Shown here: one piece after another, positions 27,401-34,055 of the stretch
Position numbering within the stretch: the stretch's first letter is position 1
Layout of the letters: every line of letters starts with the position of its first letter
Source: CAIOZA01 sp964464375
GTDB lineage: Bacteria > Bacteroidota > Ignavibacteria > Kapaibacteriales > UBA2268
Assembly: GCA_964464375.1 (NCBI GenBank)
Contig: CAYXFU010000032.1
Coordinates: forward strand, 1 to 40,305
Direction: 5' to 3'
Length of the DNA: 40,305 nt
Notes under the pieces: model-generated
What the model was told of the DNA's origin: nothing
The model's input: the letters and a program-made list of their open reading frames with translations, nothing else
Database searches by the model: none
Program-made: the position numbers and the translations under genes

Positions 27401-28921
27401 TGTTGTATTTGTATTGTCCCATGTTAATGCCATACCATTAGTACCTGCATTAGCAACGTTTGATGTTTTCAAGTTCTTTGGAACTGCTTTGTTAGCCGTC
27501 CATGCACCTGTAACAGCTGGTCCATTCCAATAAAGGATTGATCCATCGCCATCAGGTAAATAAGCTGCATCATCACGAATTTTCAAAGGTGTTACTGTAG
27601 CACCTGCACTGTAACCATTGCCCACAAGTGGTCCAACTGTTTTGAGCTGAGCTGGTGTCCAACCTAAGCCATTGAACATATAAAAATCACCAACAAGTGA
27701 ACCAGCGGCTGTTAGTGGTTGATTGCGCCATGCACCGACTGTCAATGCTTTGAAAGAACCGGTAACGTCACCACCTGCGAAAGCGGCTCTCCAGTCGTTT
27801 GTGATCTGACTGTATGTATAAACCTGACCATCAAGTGTTGGCTGGTTGAACAAGTTGATATTCCATAATTTATTAACTGTGTTATCATTATAAGCACCGT
27901 TAACATCACCGAACATTGTAGTAGCAACCCATTGTTTGGTGTAATCATCATACATGTAAACCTGACCCTGTGTAGGAGCAGTAGCATTAATAGGTATATT
28001 ACGGAATCCACCGACCTGAGGATCTGGGTATGTGCCATAAAGGTCACCACCGGCTAAATCGCCAATATTAATATAGTAGTCTTCAACTTCCTGATTTAAA
28101 TCCTGAAGAAGAATTGTACCATCCATAATTTTGTCAGTTGTAACTGCATCAGGACCGATTTTACTGTTTGTGACAGCGAAATCATTAATCTTTGCTGTAG
28201 TAACTGCCATGTCATTAATCTTGATTGTAGTAACTGCACCATTGAAGATACGGTCTGTTTTAACTGCTCCCGGAGCAATCAAAGGATCAGGATATGTACC
28301 TGTAAGGTCACCGCTTGCAGGACCGCAAGGAGAGACACAAATATTAGGTGATAATTTGTCTTGTGTAATGCTGCCAGGAGGAATATTACGGACAACTGCT
28401 GTGGGATTCAATGTCGGGTTTGGATATGAACCGGCAAGATCACCAGTAGCTGGTCCCCAAGGATTAGCGGAAACGCCTGGAGCTAATTTTGTTTGTGTAA
28501 CGGCACCATCAACTATGTTGAGTGCAATAGTTGCTGTATCGGATGTAACAGCCTGAATTGAACTCAATGCTGTTGGAACCGATGAAAGAGGTGTTCTAGC
28601 GAAAGGCTGACCACTACCAACTTTAACTTCCAACCAAAGTTGTTTGTTGAAAGGAACATTGATAGGTGTTCTGCTACCTAGATAAACATTAACGAATCCA
28701 CCAACTGCAGAGACATCTTGTGTTTCTGTCCAAAGTGGTGATCCACCATTTTCCTGTGCATAGATCTGGAAAGTTGCTACATAGGAACCATCCTTCAACG
28801 GACTGTTTGTGTTATCGCGCATACTTGCTTGGTAGTTGAATACCTTGGGAATCTGTGCGAAAGCATTAGCGGTGCAGAAGACCGTTAACGCGATTAAACT
28901 TAGAAGCAAAAACTTCTTCAT
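24479..28921 (-). CDS. Secreted decapeptide-repeat protein, 1480 aa
   Basis: An exported protein of unknown function. A signal peptide (1-22) is followed by a domain starting IPKVFNYQASMRDN (about 24-125) that is common at the N-terminus of Bacteroidota surface proteins. Then come GDLxGxYPxP motifs (about 155-172, 199-216, 287-304, weaker at 338 and 383), a short run of five to six decapeptides (217-276), a run of 37 (561-930), a spacer (931-1011), a run of 25 (1012-1261), and a C-terminal region without repeats ending YLNGGWRSF. The consensus is [AL]-D-x-[AN]-V-T-T-x-K-I, as in phage tail-fibre-like and cell-surface fibre proteins. AGGAG lies 11 bases before the ATG. I see no T9SS sorting tail, unlike its neighbours. 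Confidence 0.85.
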   Translation of the reverse strand: MKKFLLLSLIALTVFCTANAFAQIPKVFNYQASMRDNTNSPLKDGSYVATFQIYAQENGGSPLWTETQDVSAVGGFVNVYLGSRTPINVPFNKQLWLEVKVGSGQPFARTPLSSVPTALSSIQAVTSDTATIALNIVDGAVTQTKLAPGVSANPWGPATGDLAGSYPNPTLNPTAVVRNIPPGSITQDKLSPNICVSPCGPASGDLTGTYPDPLIAPGAVKTDRIFNGAVTTIKINDMAVTTAKINDFAVTNSKIGPDAVTTDKIMDGTILLQDLNQEVEDYYINIGDLAGGDLYGTYPDPQVGGFRNIPINATAPTQGQVYMYDDYTKQWVATTMFGDVNGAYNDNTVNKLWNINLFNQPTLDGQVYTYSQITNDWRAAFAGGDVTGSFKALTVGAWRNQPLTAAGSLVGDFYMFNGLGWTPAQLKTVGPLVGNGYSAGATVTPLKIRDDAAYLPDGDGSILYWNGPAVTGAWTANKAVPKNLKTSNVANAGTNGMALTWDNTNTTMKWAWSNAQVITDNITIQGDGTPIVGMEIKLKKVFTNPAQFANDGTPSSPIFIIPNGITTTEIANGTIQTIDIADNAVTTAKILDLNVTTGKIDNSAVTTAKILDLNVTTTKIADLNVTTAKIADLNVTTGKIADLAVTTAKINDAAVTEDKIADGAVTSAKILDLDVQTIDIANLAVTTAKIADLNVTNGKIADDAVSTSKIQDDAVTTAKINDGDVQNIDIAADAVTTDKIFDGTIITADLADAAVTEDKIADGAVTSAKILDLDVQTIDIADLAVTTGKIADLNVTTGKINDAAVTTVKILDLNVTTTKIADQNVTTAKIADLNVTTGKIADAAVTTIKIADANVTTAKILDLNVTTTKIADLNVTNAKIGANAVTTDKIFDGTIITADLADDAVTTNKILNLNVTTEKINALAVTAAKINSDVAGSGLSKNGGTGALDVNTDSWTTQIVGNNIEVIQVPNDLTEGSGIAPFIFNGSAPAIIDVNTDASTVDINGSNQLFVPTGGITSNEIFDGTIATADIANDAITNALLANDAVTTTEILDGTIATADVANSAVTNAKLADGAVTTLKIVDGSVTDVKIATDAVITSKIVDLAVTEPKLDNLSVSTRTILNDAVTSVKILDGTIINADLAVGSVTSATILDGTIATADIDLLAITNGLLAADAVTTGKILDGTIINADLAVGSVTSASILDATILNADLAVGSVTSASILDATIATADVALLAITNALLGADAVTTDKILNGTILPADLDLTQNYAWTGSHTFNKQVGFTFPSAFTGTDVDYALNVADGIVINNTKQVVALKIAQSGPNNVNGIQVTMSDPTTTGRGIYVSSASTGGQIAEFSSTSSRITASPGVYISQENTGTGSSLEIRNPGGDDASTALYIASGKMVLNTGDATGVANLTIGGFGWSSYNVLTITVDITNMPAGVEGQILYLYNAAGAAHTAAGYTVAAGTVQAFLYLNGGWRSF
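25139..25888 (-). repeat. Second decapeptide array, 25 units of 30 bases
   Basis: Residues 1012-1261. Units alternate between D-A-V-T-T-x-x-I and D-G-T-I-x-x-A-D-L/I types, so the true period is often 20 residues (60 bases). Adjacent 60-base units at 25261 and 25321 are nearly identical in DNA, which indicates recent tandem duplication. The register is unbroken across the run. Confidence 0.85.
26132..27241 (-). repeat. Main decapeptide array, 37 units of 30 bases without indels
   Basis: Residues 561-930, with every unit exactly ten residues long. A segment of about 80 bases at 26581-26665 recurs exactly 300 bases away at 26881-26965 with a single difference at the start, and other unit groups recur at 150- and 200-residue offsets. 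Twelve units contain D-x-N-V-T. Confidence 0.9.
28094..28273 (-). repeat. Short N-terminal decapeptide array
   Basis: Residues 217-276 with units such as DMAVTTAKIN and PDAVTTDKIM, in the same register pattern as the two long arrays but separated from them by the GDLxGxYPxP-containing region. Confidence 0.7.
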
Positions 28922-28997
28922 TATGAATTACTCCTCGACGGTTGTAAAAAATTTAACATTATTTTTTGAATTGTATTTATATAAAATTTTCTTGACA

Positions 28998-29588
28998 TTA
29001 TTTAATTACAACCATTTGGTTGCGTAATGTGTAGGGCTGAAAACCGCCGAAACCAGCATTTTGAGCTGGAGTCACAGATAATTCATAAATATAGGTTCCT
29101 GATGACATACCTTCGTCATTAGTATCCTGAATATTCCATGGAATATCTTTCTGACCGGCTTCCTGAGTTCCGTTAACCAGAACTTTAATTAAATTGCCAG
29201 ACACGCTATAGATTTTTAATGAGACATTTGATGTCCCGGGCAAATTATAGCGGAAAGTAGTTGCCGATGTAACGGGATTGGGGAAGTTCACCAATTCGTT
29301 AATGGCAGAAGGTTCTGTCGGTGTATCTACGTCAGTAACTACAGCTGATGGTATCCAAAATCCTTGCCAAACGTCCATTGATTTGCCATTGTAAGTTCCA
29401 GTAACTTTTTCAACGGCTAATTGTCCGATTATACCGGACAAATGGATATTTTCAGAATTTCGAGCATCAATCATACCTCCTGAACCAATCACCCATCTGT
29501 CCAACTTTACAGTCTGCGCAGATAGTTCTCCTGCTCCCAGGTATAGCATCACACCAACAAGCAAAGAGTAGATTAAGCATTTCTTCAT
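28998..29588 (-). CDS. Short T9SS-sorted secreted protein, 196 aa
   Basis: I chose the ATG at 29588, with AGGAG nine bases upstream; a longer frame to 29609 is not supported by a ribosome binding site. A signal peptide (CLIYSLLVGVMLYLGAGELSA) precedes a short domain (about 26-90: LDRWVIGSGG, then LSGIIGQLAVEKVTG, DVWQGFWIPS) that is common in small Bacteroidota secreted proteins, followed by a T9SS type A sorting domain (NFPNPVTSATTFRYNL, then IYSVSGNLIK, ending NQMVVIK). The protein is therefore exported by Sec and then the T9SS. Its gene lies 76 bases upstream of the 1480-aa gene on the same strand, without a terminator between them, so an operon is likely. Confidence 0.9.
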   Translation of the reverse strand: MKKCLIYSLLVGVMLYLGAGELSAQTVKLDRWVIGSGGMIDARNSENIHLSGIIGQLAVEKVTGTYNGKSMDVWQGFWIPSAVVTDVDTPTEPSAINELVNFPNPVTSATTFRYNLPGTSNVSLKIYSVSGNLIKVLVNGTQEAGQKDIPWNIQDTNDEGMSSGTYIYELSVTPAQNAGFGGFQPYTLRNQMVVIK

Positions 29589-29606
29589 AATTGTAACTCC
29601 TAAAAA

Positions 29607-29638
29607 CAAATGTAAACAGTTAATTTATAATAATCCAA
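29607..29638 (-). promoter_or_regulatory. Candidate promoter of the T9SS/decapeptide operon
   Basis: On the minus strand TTG (29638-29636), 21 bases, then TACATTTG (29614-29607), matching the Bacteroidota -33 TTTG and -7 TAnnTTTG pattern. It lies about 20 bases upstream of the chosen ATG, so the leader would be very short. Confidence 0.4.
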
Positions 29639-30075
29639 TTGTAATTTCACAGTTCAACATAAATAACTGTGCAAAAATAATGCCACTTTGGCATTTCCCC
29701 CATTTTATTTTATATTTGCTTCAAAAATATTTCAAACCAATAGCGAAAATACAACTTTTATCCCTAATTATCAAAAAAGTTTTTACACAAAACAAAAAAG
29801 TTTTCCTCTCATTAAAGAATTAATTCTTTACTTAGAGTACATTTATATTATAATAATATGATCCTTCTGGAAAAAATTCAAAAATTTCTCCTTTAAATAC
29901 TATTCAAAATAAAACCCCAAACAGGCTTATTGCTATGCGTTAAAAAAAAGAAAGTACAATACCCCCATTTGATTCTAATATAAAAATAAGAGAGATTATA
30001 CTTAATTCCAAAAATTTTTTTTAAATTGTTATTAAACATAGCTAACTAAATCAAAAATTAAATTTTTTTGCGAAT
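29639..30075. other. AT-rich divergent intergenic region
   Basis: About 440 bases between the secreted-protein operon (minus) and the rRNA methyltransferase gene (plus). I see no gene and no structured RNA. A short GCC-x4-GGC inverted repeat lies near 29682, and candidate promoter elements sit at both sides. The run is rich in A and T with several homopolymer tracts. Confidence 0.5.
29687..29718 (+). promoter_or_regulatory. Candidate plus-strand promoter
   Basis: TTTG (29687-29690), 20 bases, TATATTTG (29711-29718), fitting the Bacteroidota consensus well. The next plus-strand gene starts 357 bases later, so either the leader is long or the match is by chance in AT-rich DNA. Confidence 0.3.
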
Positions 30076-31488
30076 ATGGAAATTCCATCACTCGTCGGTC
30101 ATTGTTCTGAAGTTATTCGTATAATTTTAAAATCTCATCAGCCACCAGACCTGATTTTATCACAATACCTCAGATCAAAGAAGTATATCGGCAGTTTTGA
30201 CCGAAGGTTTATATCCGAGCTTGTATTTTTTTATCTTAGAATCAAAAGTTTACCTGATTATATTTTAAATGTTATTGTAAATTCAGGCACTTATAACGAT
30301 CTGTCAGATGAAATAATTATTAAAGATTCGTTACTTATCCTCTTAGTTCTTATTCAGCAGAATCTGCTGATGTGTAAAGCTAATTCTGTAATCAGTCAAC
30401 CAAATGAAGATCAATTTCTAAAATTATTCATAACTTCTAATTTAATTGAAAAAGAATTAACTATAAATAATTTTGTTGATTTTAAGAATAGTGTTTGCAG
30501 TCTATTCCAGGAGTTGAATCTAGAAATTGAATCAAAATTATTAGTAAAAGATCAAGAAATAATTGATAAAATTGGCATTAGATATGGACAGCAAAGTTGG
30601 ATTGTTGATAAAATTATTAAAAAATATAATTTTAATTATAATGATATGGGTGTTTTCTTTAATTCATTTCTGGAACCCTCGCCTTTAACAATAAGAGTGG
30701 AAAAGAAAGCTGATTTATCGATAATTCGAGAGCATCTTTTAAATATAGAAATAGAAACCACTTTTTGCAATTTTTCGCCTGTGGCATTGTATTTGAACAA
30801 GAGATTAGATTTGAATACAGTCCCACTTTATAAATCCGGTCGCTTCGAAGTGCAGGACGAAGGCAGTCAATTGATATCCTTTGCTCTCGATCCTCAGCCA
30901 AACGAATCGATTCTGGATGCCTGTGCAGGTGCCGGTGGTAAATCTATGCACATAGCTTCACTGCAACATGATAGTGGAAGAATTGTATCGTGTGATGTTG
31001 AGCTGAGTAAGCTCAGAGAGCTGAATAAACGATCAGCCAGATGTGGATATAAGTCGATTGAAACAGTGCTTGATCATAATCTTGAGAAACTGGATGAAAC
31101 ATTCTCTAAAGTTCTGATAGATGCTCCCTGCACAGGTATGGGAACAATCAGACGCAATCCCATCCCCAAATGGAGATTAACAGAAGAGTATTTGAGTAAG
31201 CATATAGCCAAACAGGATAAAATACTTGAATACTACTCCCAGTTTGTAGAGCCGGGAGGAGAGCTAATCTACTCAACCTGCTCAATTTTGCCGGATGAAA
31301 ATGAATTTGTTATTGAGAGATTTTTATCTAATCATAAAGAATTCGAACCTCTTGCATTGAAGCCTTCGTTTAAGAGCAATGGAATCGAAATCCCAGACTT
31401 AGGAGAATCAGATTACCAGTTACAGCTTTTGCCTTCGAAGCACGGCTGTGACGGCTTTTTCATGGCAAAACTTCAGAGGAAAGACTAA
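30076..31488 (+). CDS. RsmB/NOP-family rRNA (cytosine-C5) methyltransferase
   Basis: A 470-residue SAM-dependent RNA methyltransferase. The N-terminal 150 residues are a poorly conserved NusB-like region. The catalytic half has DEGSQLISFALDP (261-273), the SAM-binding DACAGAGGKSMHIA (281-294), DAPCTGMGTIRRNP (349-362, C352) and STCSILPDENE (400-410, C402). The two cysteines form the classical RNA m5C pair, with the TCS cysteine as nucleophile. The closest known role is 16S rRNA m5C967 methylation by RsmB, though the exact base is inferred. The start is ATG without a Shine-Dalgarno. Its stop overlaps the start of the HAD gene by one base (TAATG), so they are co-translated. Confidence 0.92.
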   Translation: MEIPSLVGHCSEVIRIILKSHQPPDLILSQYLRSKKYIGSFDRRFISELVFFYLRIKSLPDYILNVIVNSGTYNDLSDEIIIKDSLLILLVLIQQNLLMCKANSVISQPNEDQFLKLFITSNLIEKELTINNFVDFKNSVCSLFQELNLEIESKLLVKDQEIIDKIGIRYGQQSWIVDKIIKKYNFNYNDMGVFFNSFLEPSPLTIRVEKKADLSIIREHLLNIEIETTFCNFSPVALYLNKRLDLNTVPLYKSGRFEVQDEGSQLISFALDPQPNESILDACAGAGGKSMHIASLQHDSGRIVSCDVELSKLRELNKRSARCGYKSIETVLDHNLEKLDETFSKVLIDAPCTGMGTIRRNPIPKWRLTEEYLSKHIAKQDKILEYYSQFVEPGGELIYSTCSILPDENEFVIERFLSNHKEFEPLALKPSFKSNGIEIPDLGESDYQLQLLPSKHGCDGFFMAKLQRKD

Positions 31489-32093
31489 TGGAATTTGATG
31501 GCATAAAAAACCTGGTTTTTGATTTTGGTGGAGTGCTTTATGAGATTAATACTCATCTCTCATTAAATGGATTCTTAGATGGTTCATCTAACAAAAGCAT
31601 GGACAGGACTGCTTTTATTAACGATGAGACCTTCATTCTCTTTGAAAAGGGATTAATTTCCGCTGAAGTATTTAGAGACAGAATAAGAGTGTTAGTCAAT
31701 GCCAATCTAACGGACAATGAAATAGACAGAATCTGGAATTTAACCTTAATAAAACCTTATATTCAATCAAATGAACTTATGACCGGTTTGAAAGATAAAT
31801 ATAATCTTGCATTGCTGAGCAATACTAACGAGATACACCATAACTACTTTAAAAATCAGGTTAAAGACTTATTCAATATATTTGATTTCCTAGTATTTTC
31901 TTACAAGACAGGACATAGAAAACCCGAATCTGAGATTTACCAATATTTAATTGAAAGTACTGGATTCTTACCTGAAGAAACAGTTTTTCTGGATGATTTG
32001 CCAGAAAATATTGAGATGGCAAAATCGTTACGATTTAAAACCTATCTGGTAAAAGATCAAAACTCATTGTGGGAAATATTCCACACTGTTTAA
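31488..32093 (+). CDS. HAD-superfamily hydrolase
   Basis: A 201-residue cytoplasmic HAD phosphatase of subfamily IA type. Motif I is FDFGGVLYE with nucleophile D12 (the D+2 position is glycine, as in YihX-like members), motif II is LLSNTNEIH, the motif III lysine is in YKTGHRKPESEIYQ, and motif IV is FLDDLPENIEMA. A helical cap of about 80 residues follows motif I. The substrate cannot be read; the YihX-like pattern suggests a sugar phosphate. It is translationally coupled to the rRNA methyltransferase. Confidence 0.9.
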   Translation: MEFDGIKNLVFDFGGVLYEINTHLSLNGFLDGSSNKSMDRTAFINDETFILFEKGLISAEVFRDRIRVLVNANLTDNEIDRIWNLTLIKPYIQSNELMTGLKDKYNLALLSNTNEIHHNYFKNQVKDLFNIFDFLVFSYKTGHRKPESEIYQYLIESTGFLPEETVFLDDLPENIEMAKSLRFKTYLVKDQNSLWEIFHTV

Positions 32094-32189
32094 TTAATCT
32101 GACTAAATAATCTGACACTTTTTGTTTTTCAACATAAGTGTAACAAATAAGTTATTAGTATTTTTGCATTTTTAATTCTTCGAAATTCA

Positions 32190-33914
32190 ATGAAATCAAT
32201 CTGGGAAATACCATTTATCGTAGTTGATGTTGAAACAAGCGGTGCACATCCACAGAACGACAGAATCACCGAAATAGCCTGCGTAACAACGATTGGTGGC
32301 GAAATCACAGATACATTCAGCTCATTGATCAATCCACATCAGCCAATTCCATATTTCATTTCAACAATGACAGGAATTACTAATGAAATGGTGTTTAATG
32401 CACCTGAATTAGATGAGATCATGCCAAAAGTAGAGGCAATTTTCAATCAGACTAATGCAGTGTTTGTGGCCCACAATGCCAGATTCGACTGGTCATTCGT
32501 TCTTGAGTCATTCAATCTAGCTGGACTAAGACAACCTAAACTTCCCAGAATTTGCACATTAAAACTATCAAGAAGACTTTTGCAGAAAAGCCTGAAAAAG
32601 AATGTAGGTTCACTATCAAACTTCTTTGACATACAGATAATCGACAGGCACAGAGCCGGAGGAGATGCAACAGCGACAGCACACATTCTGAATGAGCTAA
32701 TGGCTTTGGCTGAGCTGGAACATGATATTGAAGATATCGATCAGTTACTTCATTTTCAGAATAAGCCAATAAAAAATTTCAGAACTCCTTCAGTTTCATA
32801 TAATAGAGTTGAGACGAAGCTTGATGAATTGCCGGATGAACCCGGTGTTTATCATTTTTTGGGAGAAGACGGATCAATCCTGTATATCGGAAAAGCAAAA
32901 TCATTGAAAGACCGAGTTAAGTCATACTTTAATCAGGAAATGATGACTTCAAAAAAAATCACTGAAATGATTAGGCTGATTCATGATATACGTTGGTTAA
33001 CAACTGATACTGAATTACTGGCATTGCTTCTTGAATCAAAATCAATCAAGACACACAGACCTCACTATAATACAGCAGATAAGGTCTATGGTCAATATCC
33101 ATTCATACGAATAACCACCTTTGAGGAATTTCCAATTGCTGATTTGACTTTTAATGTCAGAAATGATGGCTCGGAATACTACGGTCCATTTAATTCAATT
33201 TCATTTGCCCATGAATTGATTCTGACTATAGAAAAGCAATTCAAACTCAGAAAATGCAAGGATGATTTTAGTGTTTCGGCAGACAATAAGCCATGTTTCT
33301 ATCATCAGATAAAAAGATGTGATGCACCATGTGCAATTCTGACTACAAAAAGTCAGTATGACGAAGAAGTAGAAAAAGTCAGATTATTCTTAAGTGGATG
33401 TTCGGACGGAGTGATCACGCAACTTGAAAAGAAGATGCTCGAATTCTCCGAAAAACTGGAATATGAGAAAGCATATAATTTAAACGTTCAAATCAAAGAA
33501 TTAAAAAAATTATTCGGTCGGAAATATATCAGTAATAATTCTATAGCCTCGAACAATATGATATTCTTTATTCCTAATTCACCAAAAGAAAGACTTTTTG
33601 AATTATACGTTATTAATTCGGGTAAATTAGTTCACAATCAGATAATTGGTAGAAAAGCCCCAATTGATGATTTATTTTCAATTATTCAGAATGAATTTTT
33701 CCTGCCAAATAAATCTCAATCGGAATTGACTGAAGAAGATATTGATGAGATATGGATTATTAATTCTTACATTTACAAAAGAAGGAATACAGGAAAATTC
33801 ATTTATCTCAATGGACAAAGTGAATCAGATTTCTACAACGAGATTCAAAGCGAGATAAGAAATTACATATTCGAAGATGAAATCAACGATAGTACTGAAT
33901 TTATTGATGCATAG
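32190..33914 (+). CDS. DEDDh exonuclease fused to UvrC-like GIY-YIG nuclease
   Basis: A 574-residue two-nuclease protein. Residues 8-172 are a DNA polymerase III epsilon-type 3'-5' exonuclease: D13 and E15 (VVDVETSG), D100 (HNARFD), H154 and D159 (HRAGGDA). Residues 215-295 are a GIY-YIG domain: PGVYHF, LYIGKAKSLKDRVKSYF, then E282. Cysteines C356, C369, C377 and C381 have nearly the spacing of the UvrC iron-sulfur cluster, and residues 422-440 (LEYEKAYNLNVQIKELKK) form a UVR motif that binds UvrB in UvrC. The RNase H-like and HhH parts of UvrC are absent; about 130 C-terminal residues are unassigned. Such fusions are known in some bacteria and are thought to act in DNA repair as Cho-like incision proteins. 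Confidence 0.92.
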   Translation: MKSIWEIPFIVVDVETSGAHPQNDRITEIACVTTIGGEITDTFSSLINPHQPIPYFISTMTGITNEMVFNAPELDEIMPKVEAIFNQTNAVFVAHNARFDWSFVLESFNLAGLRQPKLPRICTLKLSRRLLQKSLKKNVGSLSNFFDIQIIDRHRAGGDATATAHILNELMALAELEHDIEDIDQLLHFQNKPIKNFRTPSVSYNRVETKLDELPDEPGVYHFLGEDGSILYIGKAKSLKDRVKSYFNQEMMTSKKITEMIRLIHDIRWLTTDTELLALLLESKSIKTHRPHYNTADKVYGQYPFIRITTFEEFPIADLTFNVRNDGSEYYGPFNSISFAHELILTIEKQFKLRKCKDDFSVSADNKPCFYHQIKRCDAPCAILTTKSQYDEEVEKVRLFLSGCSDGVITQLEKKMLEFSEKLEYEKAYNLNVQIKELKKLFGRKYISNNSIASNNMIFFIPNSPKERLFELYVINSGKLVHNQIIGRKAPIDDLFSIIQNEFFLPNKSQSELTEEDIDEIWIINSYIYKRRNTGKFIYLNGQSESDFYNEIQSEIRNYIFEDEINDSTEFIDA

Positions 33915-34055
33915 TGAGATTTTATTTATCCAAACAATAATAAGATGCGTCCAAATTTCTTCTTATGTAACTTACCTTAAACTTAGAAAAAAATAAAATT
34001 TTAGTCTTTAGATTTCGTTTAAGTAATCTCTGAATTTAACAATAGAAAATAAGAT

